Shown here piece after piece: positions 1 to 10,540 of a stretch of DNA of 64,000 nt (positions are counted from its first letter, which is position 1; the number at the start of each line of letters is the position of its first letter). Source of the stretch: Cinclus cinclus (lineage: Eukaryota; Chordata; Aves; Passeriformes; Cinclidae); assembly GCF_963662255.1 (NCBI RefSeq), contig NC_085055.1, positions 1,287,979-1,351,978 of the forward strand. The letters are read 5' to 3'. The notes under the pieces were generated by a model. That model saw only the letters and a list, made by a program, of their open reading frames with translations. It was not told the origin of the DNA and did no database searches. The position numbers and the translations under genes were made by a program.

Positions 1-225
1 CAAGAGGAAAATCAAGCTGTCCTGAGGAGGCTCAGCTCGGATATCAGCAGGAATTTCTCCATGGAAAGGGTGGTCAGGCACAGGGAGGGTCTGTCCAGGG
101 AGGTTTGGAGCCCCCATCCCTGGAGGTGTCCAAGGAATTATTGTACATGGCACTCAGTGTTGTGGGCAGGGTTGGACTCGGTGTTCTTGGAGATCTTTTC
201 CAACCTAAGTGGTTCCATTACAAAT
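1..225 (+). mobile_element. CR1 LINE 3' fragment
   Basis: Contains the CR1 phrases 'atcagcaggaatttctcc' and 'ggttggactcggtgttcttg' in sense order, ending near 'ttttccaacc'. It is cut by the window start and belongs to the subfamily with 'gatcttggag', distinct from most copies below. Confidence 0.85.
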
Positions 226-418
226 AAATACAGAGTGTTCCACTGGAGTTATCAGGGGGCATGTCAAGGGACGGGGAAGGAAAGGCACGGACACAACAAA
301 ATGTACAGGTAACTGGTTTTCCTTCATTCCTCTGTGTGTGGGATGCCTGCTCCTCTGGTGCTGACAGAATGTGCTTGACGTGTTCAAAATCATACACAGC
401 ACGGTGGAGGCATTTCAG

Positions 419-590
419 GCATAGAATCATGGAATCACAGAGTGCTTTGTTTTGGAAAAGCCCATCCAGCCCCACCCCTGCCATGGCAGGGACACCTTCC
501 ACTGTCCCAGGCTGCTCCAACCCCAGTGTCCAACCTAGCCTGGGACAATTCCAGGGATCCAGGGGCAGCCACACCCTCTTGGGGGAGCAG
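419..590 (-). mobile_element. CR1 LINE 3' fragment
   Basis: Reads catagaatcatggaatcaca then the complement of the CR1 3' core up to ccagggatccaggggcagcc. The octamer tail faces left, so the element is antisense to TIPARP. Confidence 0.87.
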
Positions 591-1427
591 CTTTTTGGGG
601 GAGTTCTGCAGGTCCTTGGCCCATCAGATAGTTAAATTTCAGAAGTTTTCTTTGTGATCCACACAGTGCCACAGTGTGTGAGATAAGGCATGTGTTAGTG
701 ATAACAGGGAGATGGGAAACCAGCTGAAAGTCCCTCTGCCTGGACTTGGGGGAGGTTCTTGGCTATACCCTCTGAGTGGTTGGGAGCTGCTTTTCATTCC
801 TTTCCAGGAGGAATGCAAGGCAGAGCCTCGAATAAAACTGTGAAGTGATTTTAGAAGTGTTTGCTTTGTGCTGTGTGGGTTCCTTTTTTGCAGCACCATT
901 TCCAGATGAGGTGGAGCTAATTGGTTTCTAGCTGTACAGACCCAGGGAGACCCAGGGTGCTGTGTGGAGCTGTGGGGATCCAGCAATCACTGCCATCCCT
1001 GCTCTTGCTTCCTGTCAATAAACAGATTGCAGTTTGGGGAACAGCTGTCACCTGGCTGCAGGTTGAGGTCAGGCTGTTCCTGGCAATAAAGCAGCTCTTC
1101 CTGAGACACAGATCAGGGCTTGCTCTGAGGAGCTGCTCCCAGGTAAGGCAGCAGGCACAGTGCTGTGACAGGACTGCCCATCCCAGGGGGACACAAAGGG
1201 GCTGGGACAGTGATTTGCTCAGCAGGAGCAGTGATTGTGAAGTTCCTTCCTGCCGGGTACTCGGATTTGTTGAAATCAGGAAGGATTTGACCTGAGTAAT
1301 AACTGAGAATCTGATTCTTGTAGTCAGGTGTACAAAGGAGTGGTTTGGGGTGGGGTTTTTCTGGGAAGTTGGTTTGGGATGGTGTGACATGGAGCATTCG
1401 TTTTTTAGGAAGAGCCTGGAATGACAG

Positions 1428-1622
1428 GGCAAGAAGGAATGAATTTCCACTGCCAGAAGGCAGAGATTGGTGGGATATTGGGTAGGAATCATTCTCTGTG
1501 AGGGTGGCAGGCCCTGGCACAGGGTGCCCAGAGCAGCTGAGGCTGTTCCTGGATCCCTGGAAGTGCCCAAGGAGCAGCCTGGGGCAGTGGAAAGTGTCCC
1601 TGCCTGTAGCAGCTCTGCAGCC
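1428..1622 (+). mobile_element. CR1 LINE 3' fragment, lacking the last tail
   Basis: Shows gatattgggtaggaatcat, then ggtgcccagagcagctgagg and gtggaaagtgtccctgcc. The octamer end is missing. Confidence 0.8.
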
Positions 1623-1639
1623 ATTCAGAGCTGTGCTTA

Positions 1640-1785
1640 TGCTGCTCTAAAACATAAATAGTTTAGGTTGGAAAGGACCCTTAAACGTCATGGAGTCCCA
1701 CGGCCCTGCAGGAGCATCTTCTACAGATTTAACAATTAAACAAAGCTCTCCCAAACACATCCCTGGACAGGGACACCATGTTTGT
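1640..1785 (-). mobile_element. CR1 LINE 3' fragment, older subfamily
   Basis: aaatagtttaggttggaaag and ggacccttaaacgtcatgga in the antisense order of CR1; more diverged than the neighbouring copy that it faces. Confidence 0.7.
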
Positions 1786-2036
1786 GCTGCCCTGCAAACA
1801 CAAAGTGTGCTGGGTTTGAGTTAATGGGGAATAAGGAGTCCATGGGAGAGGGGCATGTGTTCAACATCCTCATTGCTGTGGAGTTTCAGAACTTACCTGT
1901 GCCTCACAGCCCAGACCCCCCAACCCATGACCTCGTGTTCAGGAGTGGGTTCTTGGGAAGAACAAACAACTTGTGGTACAGTCTCTTCTCGTCCAGCAGC
2001 CCTGCCTCAAGGACTTCCTGATCCAAACCTGGGAGG

Positions 2037-2146
2037 TTGTTGTTGTTGTTGTTATTATTGTTTTTATTTTCCCTGCCAGGCACTCATCTAAGCTGTGTAT
2101 ATATATATATGTATATATATACACACACGCACACATATATAGGCCA
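2037..2146. repeat. Compound microsatellite (TTG)n / (TA)n(CA)n
   Basis: gttgttgttgttgttgttat at 2037-2056, then alternating TA and CA steps from about 2097 to 2142. A typical slippage-prone intron microsatellite. Confidence 0.85.
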
Positions 2147-2798
2147 GTGTGTCTGCAGTTGTTTCAGGTTTAAAAGCTGGCCCCCTCGCTGTGAAAATTC
2201 CAGAAGATTGCTTTTGCAAGCACCCCAGTCACCAATTGTAAAGGCAGGGAAAAACAGACTTTCCAACCTTTAAAAAACAAACACAGGAAAAGCAGCAAAG
2301 TCGCTGCTTTTGGATTCTTTTGTCCCCTGAGGATGGAGCCTTGAAGCTGAGAGGGAAATGTGTCTGAAGCATCTCTCCCCAGTCTGAGGTGTCACCTCCC
2401 ACGTGGCCCACGGTCACCACAGAGAGAAGCAGCGTGACTTGAGGGGGCAAATTCAGTAAAACCTGAAACTCATGTGCTGCCCTGGCGCTGGTAGCCCTCT
2501 CTTGGGTTTGAGTTGAGCAAACACTGATAAGGTGGAGGCTCAGATGGGTTCTTTGTGCTCTCGCCCTGCTGCGGAGGTTCCTGTGTGCCTGGCCCAGCCT
2601 TGCAGCCCAGTCCTGCCTGCTGCTGTACTCGTGCTGTTGATGAACATCCCTTGGGAGTGTTCCCCGGGTCTTTTCCTCACGCTTTCCTTTTCATGGGAGC
2701 ACCTTTGGCTCCGTTGTCTGAGCTCTGCTGTTGCTATCTCAGTACCTGTGCTTCAAAGTTAAACTCTTGGTTGGGTGCCCAGCTCTGGCAGAGGCTGC

Positions 2799-2915
2799 CT
2801 GGTGGAGTCCCCATCCCCGGGGGGGTTTAACAGCCCTGGGCATGTGGCACCTGGGGACATGGGTCAGTGTGGCCTTGGCAGTGCTGAGAGAATGGTTGGA
2901 CTCCATGGTTTTCCA
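2799..2915 (+). mobile_element. CR1 LINE 3' fragment
   Basis: tttaacagccctgggcatgt and gaatggttggactccatggt, the same subfamily as the copy at 32522. Confidence 0.75.
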
Positions 2916-3994
2916 ATTTAACCAAATCTGTGATTTCTGTGACCTTTTGAAGCCCAAATCCCCTAAGTGCCGTTTTGTTTCACACAGAATGAGTTTAAAC
3001 ATTCAGTCTCCCACCCAAAAGTCAGTCTCCCACCCAAAGCTGGGCTCGGCTCTGGGAGAGTCCTTCCCCTGCAGCTTCCACCAAGTGCATAAACAAGATG
3101 AAATCTCACTGCTTTGGTGTCTCCAGGAAGTGTCAGTGCTGCAGTCACTGAGCTCAGTGTGGCTCTCCCAACCCCAAAACCTTCTCATGCCTTTGGGGCT
3201 CTTTGAAGCCCCTGAGCTCCCCGGGGGGAGCAGAGAGGAACTGGTTTAGTCAGAGAGAGAAGATCACCAGTTTCAGCATGGCAGGGCTTGAGTGTGAGCC
3301 GTGCTGTGTGTCACAGCTGTTCTGATGGGAGCTGCTTTCATTTCCTGCTGCTCGCAGCGTTTCTGGTTTTATCTGAACCTGTTTGCGGTAACTCGCGACA
3401 CGTCCGTGAACTCGGAGAGGAGCTGCAAACCACACGTGTTTTTAGAGTGCTTAAAAACACATTTCCCCGCTCATCTGTTTGTACATAACCTCTAGAGAGG
3501 GGTGTCTTGCTGAAGGGAAAGAGTCTGGGGGATTCGTGGGTTAGAGTTCAGAAGGGTGGAAGGATAATACCCTTAATATCCTTATTTTGGCTGCACTCAT
3601 CTGAAAAAATCTATTGGTGTTAATAACACTATAACACTTGCCAGTCGAGGGACCTGCTCAGTCCAGTGTCCTGGAAAGTTTATACCTTTCTGTTATTTCT
3701 TTTAGCACATTTAGGGAACAGAGAAAATGAAACTTACTCGTGGGGTCACGTCCTGCTGTTGAGAACTCGTGGAGTTTTATTTTGAATTGTGCTGTTCTGC
3801 AGCACCAAATTTGGGTTGTGTGCCCTGTTCTTCTGAGAGTTCAACGGGCTAATTCTCTCTGTGCAAATAGTTCCAATGAACTGCTTTATTTTATAAATAG
3901 AGACCTTTGTTTGGTGAGTCGGTGAGCAGAAATTCTTCAGAAATCTCTGTTCTCACCACCTCATGAAGAGTCTCTGTGGGACCTTTGACAAGGG

Positions 3995-4262
3995 CACTTA
4001 GTGCCAGGAGAGGGGAATGGCTTTAAACTGCCAGAGGGCAGGGATGGATGGGATACTGGGAAGGAATTATTCCCTGGGAGGGTGGGGAGGCCATGGAATA
4101 AAATTCCCAGAGAATCTGTGGTGCTGCCCCTGGATCCCTGGAAGTATCCCAGGCCAGGTTGGACATTGGGATTGGAGCAGCCTGGGACAGTGGGAGGTGT
4201 CACCATGGCAGGGGTGGCACTGGATGAACTTTAAGGTCCTTCCAACCCAAACCATTCTGGGA
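3995..4262 (+). mobile_element. CR1 LINE 3' end, near complete core
   Basis: From ggggaatggctttaaactgc through ctggatccctggaagtatcc to ggtccttccaacccaaacca. It ends about 110 nt before a TIPARP acceptor and is in the sense orientation. Confidence 0.9.
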
Positions 4263-4374
4263 TTTTACCCCTCAGACAGCTGCTGGGTTTGAAGCTTTGT
4301 CCCTCTGTGCTGAAAGCCATGGGTTTAATGGGGTACAAGAGTTGAGAACTGTCTGTTTCTCCCATTCTTCCCAG

Positions 4375-4543
4375 GGGCCAGGAGTTCTGGGTGGATCTGA
4401 ACCACATGAAATTATATGAAAGTGCAGAGTTCGACCAAATGCGGCGCCTGTCCACAGCCTCGTGCCCCAGCTCCAGCTCCAGCTGCTACACGGTGTGGAA
4501 ATACTTCTGCAGGGACCACTTTGGCTGGAGAGAGTACTCTGAG
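4375..4543 (+). CDS. TIPARP: TIPARP coding exon, start of WWE domain
   Basis: The acceptor is ttcttcccag ending at 4374 and the donor is gag|gtatgg. The first base completes a codon from an exon outside the window; 56 codons follow, beginning GQEFWVDLNHMKLYES and ending FCRDHFGWREYSE in phase 0. The WKYF and FGWREYSE stretches are the conserved tryptophan positions of a WWE fold. A CR1 copy ends about 110 nt upstream of this exon. Confidence 0.93.
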
Positions 4544-7500
4544 GTATGGCCCCTTCCTTCCCAGCCCTGCGATCCCAAAGTCTCTGTGAGCACTCACCAA
4601 ACACCTCCACGTTCAGCCTGGTTCCTCTGCACACTTGGGGAAGTGATTTGGAGTTCCTGTGAGGATGAGAGCTAGTGTTGAACAGAGACTAAAAGGACAG
4701 CTCAGGGTTGATGCTCTGTGATCCTGTGACTTGAATTACCCTGAAAACATCAGAGCCACGAGGGCTGTGCCAGCTGGTGGCAATGCCAGGGAAAGCCTTC
4801 TGGAGCCTGACTTGTTTTCATGACAACGGGACAGTTTCTGCAGCCTTCAGAACAGCACCTCCATTTACCTGGGCAGTTTTTCATTGATTTCCCTGTCCCC
4901 AGAGCTCTGCTGAGGCAGGACAGGCACTGCCAGAGCTGTGAGGTGCAGCCCTTGGGCTGGGCACAGCTGATGTTTGGAATGAAACCTCACTGGAAGTCCC
5001 AGAAATAATTCCTGAGTGTGAGAACTGGAGGGAGTTGGGCAGAAATAGCACAAATAACACACTGAGGGTGCTTGAGCTGTGAGGAGAACTGCAGAGCCCG
5101 GGTTTGTGCAGTGTAGAACAGGAATTTTGGAGTGTGTGGTTTCTCACGTGTGCATTTCCCTTCCCTGTTTCTCCCCCATTTCCCTCCCCCATTTCTCCCC
5201 TCATTTCCCCCCCCATTTTCTCCCCTGCTTTCCCCCCATTTCTCCTTCATTTTCTCCCCCCATTCTCCCCCATTTCTCCCTCGTTTTTTCCCCCATTGTC
5301 CCCCATTTCCCCTGTCCAGCCCGTGGTGAGGCTCATCGAGGAGGCGAGCTGCCGTGGGCTGCGTGAGGTTCGTTTTGTCACCTGGCACAACCAATACATC
5401 CTCAACATCAGGGATGGCTTCCAGCAGAACTCCTGCTTCCGTAGGGAGATCAAGAGGAGGCCCCTGCTGCGCTCCTGCGTGCTGCTCATGCCCTTCCTGC
5501 AGTAGGTATCCCAAAACTGGCCAATTCCCACTGCCCTGCATGCACGGGGCACTTGTGTTCCTGTGCTCTTGGGTGGGAAGTGGGAATGAGAATCCAAAAT
5601 CTGGGTGGTGCTGACAGCTCCCAAAGTCACACTGATCTGAGGAACTCCTTGTTGGAATTTGTAATGTAGCCCGTGGGTGTTGGAACATGAGGTTTGCTAA
5701 ATTCCTGTCTGTTTTTCAGCATCCTGGCTTTGTGGAAGGTGTCCCTGCCTTGGCAGGAGGAGGCACTGGGTGGGGTTTGAGGTTCTGCCAGCCCAAACCA
5801 TCCTGTGCTGGTTTATTGGGAGCACTGGGTGTGCTCACAGAGCCCTCACCCCTCTGGGGTTTGGTCACAGCTCAGCACACGTGGGCTGGGAGGTGTTTTT
5901 AGATAAGGTTGGACAGGAAGGAAACTCCAGGTTATTAGAGAGAAACTGGAAGATGCCAGTAAAAATACAAGAGTGGACTTGCTGATTGGAGCAGTCCTGG
6001 TTCCCATCCTAATGAAAAATGAGGATCTCAGGGCTCCTCCCCGTGTTTTGCTGCCTGGGACTATTTTACCACAATGATCTGTTGAAATGATGCAATTCCC
6101 AGTTAATTCCCACTCGTGAGTGATTGACCAGAACTGTGTGTGCCAGCTAGCAAACCTACAAACTAAACTCTGAGGTTCTGTCCTGCACCAAACTTCATTC
6201 TGGTTTTAGTCATCCAAACCCCTTGCAAAGCTCACTTAAAAATATGGATTCTTGGCAAGAACAAGAGAATTTTCAGTATTTATGGGATTTATCCTTCAGG
6301 AGTCAGTGTTGCCTCCACTTCCCACATGATGCTACCTGAGATTTGTTCTTTCCCTCACCTTCCACCTGCTTAAATCTGTTATAAAATTGGAAAAAGAGTC
6401 CTTGAATAGGAATGAAAAATGTTGGCTTTTTAATGGTTTCCCCTGTAGAATAAATAATATACTTTACACTGGTCAGAGGAACTGAACAAAGTACACCAAA
6501 GAATTGCAGGATTTTTATTGGATTTGGTGTCTTCCTCATTAATCCGTGATTTACTGGCAATCTCTGCTTGGTCTTCCAGTCCAGTGTGAGTGATGAATGT
6601 TTTTTACAGGAATGGTTTTTTTACTCATTTGCTCATCAAAGAGGAAAACTAAGTTAAAAACAAATTTGGTATTTGATTGCTATTTTAATAGTAATTTGTA
6701 GAACAAATTTCTGGGTTTCTGCTCAGCTGTCAATAAGCAGTGGGAAGAACTTTGAGTTAAGTCAAATCCATGCAAATGAAGGGAATCCTGGCCTTGGCCT
6801 GGAGCAGGAGGGAGCAGCCAGTGAACACTCAGGGAGTGTTTCTGCCCTGGGAAGTGGGAGGGCTGTCACAGCTTTCCATGTGTTGATTTAAAAATAGACC
6901 TTTTTTCACTAAACTCCCTCCTCCCAGTGCTTTTCCTTGGGTTTGATTTGATTTCTGGCCATCTGTGGGGTTTGGAGAGCAGCTCCACCCTGGCTCTGGC
7001 AGCTGCCAGTGACTCTGCTCCGGGGCACTGCGGGGCTTGGCAGCTTTTCCTGGAGAAATACTTTGGGAAAATCCTCCTTGGTGGACTTTGAAGCTCCCTC
7101 CATGAGTTCCTGCAGCTGCAGGAGCTGTGCTGGTGTGACCAGGTGCCACACGGTCCCAGTGTTCCCCTTAGGAGGAGGGAGACTCCAGGGAGCAAGGATT
7201 TACTCAGCTGAGTAAGGGCTGCTCACCCAGGTGGGATCAGGGGAGCCGAAACCCCAAAGGTCACTTGTGTCAGCTCAGCAGCTTCCAGAGTGGGAGGATT
7301 CCCTGGAGCTGCAGGAGGGTCAGAGCAGGGTCCTGCTGGTCTCCGTGGATGGGTTTTCCAAGGGTTTTTTTTCTGGCATCCATGGGGCTTCTTGACCACA
7401 GCTCCCTCCCTCAGCCCTGCCGGTTCTCCAGGCAGCATTCCCAGAGGAGGGGCAGGAAAATAACTAGTTGCAAATGCAAATCCACATCTGGCTGTGTAAA

Positions 7501-8642
7501 TGGCAGTGAGAGTCTTCCTGGGTTGGGAAGGGACCTTAAATGCCACCCAGTGCCACCCTTAAATGCCACCCTGCCACAGGCAGACACTTCCCACTATCCC
7601 AGGGTGCTCCAAGCCCTGTCCAACGCGGCCTTGGACACTGCCATGGTAATCAGGGGCTTTTCAGCCAGGCTGGGGATGAGCTGGAGGTGGCTGGAGGCTG
7701 CTGAGGGTGTCTGAGCACAGCCTTTGTCCCCTCCCAGGACCCTGGGTGGCAGCTCCGTGGTGCCCTCCCCGTGCTCCGACCCTGCCTCCGCACACGACCT
7801 GTCCCCAGCTGCTGTCACCTCTCCCAGCTTGTACCCCGAGACCTGGATTGGAATGGATCCAGCTCAGGACTTCATCCAAGTGCCTGTTCTGAAGGAAGAC
7901 AAAAGCTACAGAACCATTTACAACCTGTTCCACAAGACTGTGCCGGAGACCAAATACAAGATTTTGAAAATCCTGCGAGTGCAGAACCAGTTCCTTTGGG
8001 AAAAGTATAAAAGGTAAGAGAATGCAATTGCAGTTCTTTAATAATGGATATTCCTAGAGGAGGAATTTTGCAAGAGAGATTTGTATCTCCTCTCCCAGCT
8101 CAGCTCTTCCAGAGGGTGATAGCCTAATGAAAACAGCTTTTCCCCGGCTGACCTGCAGCAAATGCCCACCCTCACTTTCCATTTTGTGTTCCAGGAAAAA
8201 GGAATACATGTCCAAGAAGATGTGTGGGCTGGACAGGATCATGAACGAGAGGCACCTGTTCCATGGCACATCCCAGGACGTGGTGGACGGGATCTGCAAG
8301 CACAACTTCGACCCTCGGGTCTGCGGCAAGCACGCCACCATGTTTGGCCAGGGCAGCTACTTTGCCAAGAAGGCCAGCTACTCCCACAACTTCTCCAAAC
8401 GCTCCCCCAAGGGCGTGCACTTCATGTTCCTGGCCAAGGTGCTCACGGGCAAGTACACGGTGGGCAACCACACCATGAGGAGGCCACCGCCCGTGGAGCC
8501 CGGCAGCGTCACCAGCGACCTCTACGACTCCTGCGTGGACAATTACTTCGAGCCCCAGATCTTTGTCATCTTCAACGATGACCAGAGCTACCCCTATTTT
8601 ATTATCCAGTACGAAGAGGTCAGCAGCACCGTCTCCATCTGA
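4375..8642 (+). CDS. TIPARP: TIPARP (PARP7) mono-ADP-ribosyltransferase, 3' half of gene, four coding exons
   Basis: TIPARP transfers single ADP-ribose units from NAD+ to protein side chains. It is known as an AhR- and stress-induced repressor of AhR and interferon signalling that acts in nucleus and cytoplasm. Joining 4375-4543, 5320-5501, 7738-8013 and 8195-8642 gives 357 residues ending in a stop. A WWE domain lies at about residues 32-110. The ART domain runs from about residue 149 to the end and holds HGTS (His232), GQGSYFAKKASYS (Tyr264) and Ile331 in EPQIFVIFND. This is the H-Y-I triad of mono-ADP-ribosylating PARPs, not the H-Y-E of polymerases. Adding 300 to each number gives the human positions I remember (532, 564, 631; length 657), so no net indel is expected. 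The gene is 5'-truncated by the window edge; the N-terminal region with the CCCH zinc finger is missing. The next gene downstream, LEKR1, confirms TIPARP over PARP11 or PARP12. Confidence 0.96.
4544..5158 (+). other. TIPARP intron between WWE exons, non-repeat part
   Basis: Unique sequence without a recognisable exon. The rest of the intron is the pyrimidine array listed separately. Confidence 0.6.
5159..5319 (+). repeat. Polypyrimidine minisatellite forming the 3' splice site tract of a TIPARP exon
   Basis: About 14 degenerate copies of a unit near CCCCATTTCTCC run without a break into the acceptor at 5319. The + strand is almost purely C/T for 160 nt, so the opposite strand is purine with many G runs. 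Confidence 0.85.
5320..5501 (+). CDS. TIPARP: TIPARP coding exon, rest of WWE domain
   Basis: The acceptor cctgtccag at 5311-5319 follows 160 nt of almost pure pyrimidine. The exon starts in phase 0 (PVVRLIEEASCRGLREVRF) and ends in phase 2 at ctgca|gtaggt. It contains YILNIRDGFQQNSCFRREIK, the second half of the WWE domain. If the intron is retained, the reading frame meets TAG at 5503-5505, two bases after the exon border. Confidence 0.93.
5735..5808 (+). mobile_element. CR1 LINE 3' terminal scrap
   Basis: Only the last section remains: gaaggtgtccctgccttggc, the 'cactgggtggg' step, and a degraded ccagcccaaaccatcctg. Confidence 0.65.
7508..7645 (-). mobile_element. CR1 LINE 3' fragment with internal duplication
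   Basis: gggttgggaagggaccttaa in antisense order; the 'cttaaatgccaccc' step is present twice (about 7533 and 7558), a small tandem duplication inside the element. Confidence 0.8.
7738..8013 (+). CDS. TIPARP: TIPARP coding exon, linker and start of ART domain
   Basis: Acceptor ctcccag at 7731-7737, donor aaaag|gtaaga. The exon opens with a Ser/Pro/Ala-rich linker (residues 118 to about 150) and then reads YPETWIGMDPAQDFIQVP, DKSYRTIYNLFHKTVPE and ILRVQNQFLWEKYK. These are the helical start of the PARP catalytic domain and are very close to mammalian TIPARP. The linker is GC-rich and probably the fastest-changing part. The exon ends in phase 2. Confidence 0.95.
8195..8642 (+). CDS. TIPARP: TIPARP last coding exon, catalytic core and stop
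   Basis: Acceptor tgtgttccag ends at 8194 after an intron of only 181 nt. The 148 codons carry KKEYMSKKMCGLDRIMNER, the NAD-binding HLFHGTSQDVVDGIC, the second catalytic motif at FGQGSYFAKKASYSHNFS, the D-loop region RRPPPVEPGSVTSDLYDSC, and the ending YFIIQYEEVSSTVSI. TGA occupies 8640-8642. The C terminus differs from the mammalian protein as I remember it by one residue (Ser for Asn). Confidence 0.97.
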
Positions 8643-8960
8643 TAGTTTGTGTGGGGGGAAATAAAATCTGGACGCTTCCTCGCTGGTGGAATGACTTGGA
8701 AGGAAGGAAGTCTGAAGTGACCAACTGTGCACTTGCTGGTTGATTCCCTATGTGGAAATTGTACATATTTTTCCATTGTTTATAGTTGAAAAACTGTGCC
8801 TTTTGTTATAAAACACTGTTTATTTATGTTAGTAAATGTTCATGTTTCAGAATGTGGCTGTGGGTGTCGTTTCTGTGGCGTTCTGTGCCTGTCGCGTCCT
8901 GATCTCAGCATGGCCGTTTCTAGGGACTCAGAACCACATTTCATCCCAAGAATATTAAAT
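8643..8960 (+). other. TIPARP: TIPARP 3' UTR with Pumilio and AU-rich elements
   Basis: AT-rich sequence follows the stop codon. A perfect Pumilio element, TGTACATA, lies at 8760-8767 and an AU-rich element core, TTATTTAT, at 8820-8827. AATAAA occurs at 8660-8665, only 18 nt past the stop, AGTAAA near 8831, and ATTAAA at 8954-8959. A GT-rich stretch at about 8853-8892 could serve as the downstream element for cleavage after the middle signals. Which poly(A) site is used cannot be told from sequence, so the end given here is approximate. Confidence 0.6.
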
Positions 8961-10540
8961 AAGACATTCTCCCAAACACTACTTTTTATGGTCACATTTT
9001 AGAGGGACTGGGAGAGAGAGATCACAAAACTACCCCCTGCTCATACTTTGAATTATTAAACAGGACAACACAAGTAGATCATTTTCTAAAATCAAGGAAA
9101 ATTAAGAAGAGATTAGCTTAGTATGGTTTGTGGGGAGGGCTGGCTGGGACACACAGTCTGTCACTTGGTGTCCCTGCCTGTGCAGGGACTGGGACAGGAT
9201 GGGCTGTAAGGTCCCTTCCCTCCCAAACCCCTTTGACTCTGTAATATTTTGGATGTACCTGGGGTGCCCTGTCCTCACTGAGACCTTCACAAGGAATTGT
9301 TCTCCCTCTCCAGGCTCCTGCAGCAGCCACAGGTGTGGCTGGGGAGCCCTGGCTGCCCTCCAGGGAGCTCCTGTGGGGCTCAGGTGGCTCCCTGGGATGG
9401 GGAAGGACCCTCAGGCTCTGTGTCCTGGGGCTCTCCCCAAACTCAGCTGGGCCTGGAGCTGTGTCTGCTCCACATCAGCTTCCTGGGAGAGAATTCCCTA
9501 CTCCCACCAGCACCCCACTGCTGGTTCCTCTCCTCTGGATGACTCCTGGTTACCTGAGATCAGCTCAGCTTCAGGTGAGCAGAAGGGGAGGGCACAGCCA
9601 GCTGGCTCCAGGGACCCCAATGCCTGGGGAGGCTCTTGGCGGCGGTGGGAGAGCTTCCACTGGAGTTGGAGACACTGGCACGGTGGGATGGGAGCTCCCA
9701 GCTGGGATGTGCGGGGTGGAGCTGCTCCTGACCACGGCTCACATCCCAGGGAATGGCTCTGGAAAGGTACCAGGGTCAGGGAGGAGGAATGCAGGGTGCC
9801 TCAGGGAAGGTCAAGTCACCAAGGGGCTGGAGGTGTCCAGGGTGTGGCATTAGGGGCCAAATTCTGCACAAATGGAGATTTTGGATTGGCTTCGGAGCCA
9901 AAGCCATGGAACGAGGGTTGCTGTTCTCTGGGTTTGTGCTGAGTCCTCCCCTCGCTCCAGGTTCTGCCCAGGCTGGGTCTGGCATGAGCAGGATGGGAGT
10001 GGGAGGTGGGACAGCTGCTCCGAGCTGGGACTTTGTCTTCCCTCCCACTTTCCAAAGTCACTTGTGTTTTTTAACTTGGATGCTGTAATGGGGTTTTGCT
10101 TTTCTGGGTCCTTCTCCACAGCCCCGTGCCCGGGGACACTCCCTGGGAGGGGTCTGCCCCAGCCTTCCCTTCCCACCTTCCCTGGAGCTGTGGGATGAGG
10201 AGGGAGCTCTGTGACGATGCACTCAAAATATTTCTGGTGTTTCCTCGCCAACGTGCTGAGTGTCCGAGCCACCTGCGGGGGCTGAGCCCAGGGCAGCTCC
10301 TCCTGGGTGACACGGCCCGGTGTCCCCTTCTGTGCCACCATGAGCTGGCCCCATGGCTCATCCTGGGGATCCCGGCTGTGTCCCCTTGTCCCTGTCACCG
10401 CCAGTGCCCGGCCAGCTGAGCACTGGTGCCCCTCCCTCCATCATGATCCATCCATCATCCATCCATCCCGGGATCATTCCCCGCTCCCCGGGCAGCGGTG
10501 CTGCAGCGGGGCAGAGCCGGCAGGAGCAGAACGAGCCCCC
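8961..10540. other. Intergenic, downstream of TIPARP
   Basis: Apart from the CR1 scrap, this is GC-rich unique sequence. A (CATC)-rich patch lies at 10439-10471. Long open frames here, such as 9130-9942, start in CR1 and have no codon or domain character. Confidence 0.55.
9160..9245 (+). mobile_element. CR1 LINE 3' scrap
   Basis: Short remnant: ggtgtccctgcctgtgcagg and aggtcccttccctcccaaac, just downstream of TIPARP. Confidence 0.65.

Larger units (their letters stand above)
226..4374. other. TIPARP intron upstream of the first visible exon
   Basis: Apart from the CR1 copies and microsatellites listed, this is unique intron sequence. The stretches 600-1420, 1790-2036, 2150-2795 and 2920-3990 hold no exon or repeat that I can name. 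A 17-nt direct duplication (TCAGTCTCCCACCCAAA) sits at 3003-3019 and 3022-3038. Confidence 0.6.
5502..7737 (+). other. TIPARP intron before the ART exons
   Basis: Contains CR1 pieces at 5735 and 7508. The stretch 5810-7500 is unique and moderately AT-rich around 6000-6900; I see no exon, RNA gene or repeat family in it. Confidence 0.6.

Noticed and set aside
4375..8642. PARP12 or PARP11 as the identity of the PARP gene
   Set aside because: The ART sequence, the constant 300 offset to human TIPARP numbering and the LEKR1 neighbour all fit TIPARP.
8172..8732. 186-codon minus-strand frame
   Set aside because: Shadow of the TIPARP catalytic exon.
9130..9942. 270-codon open frame on + strand
   Set aside because: Begins in a CR1 scrap; composition-driven, no family resemblance.
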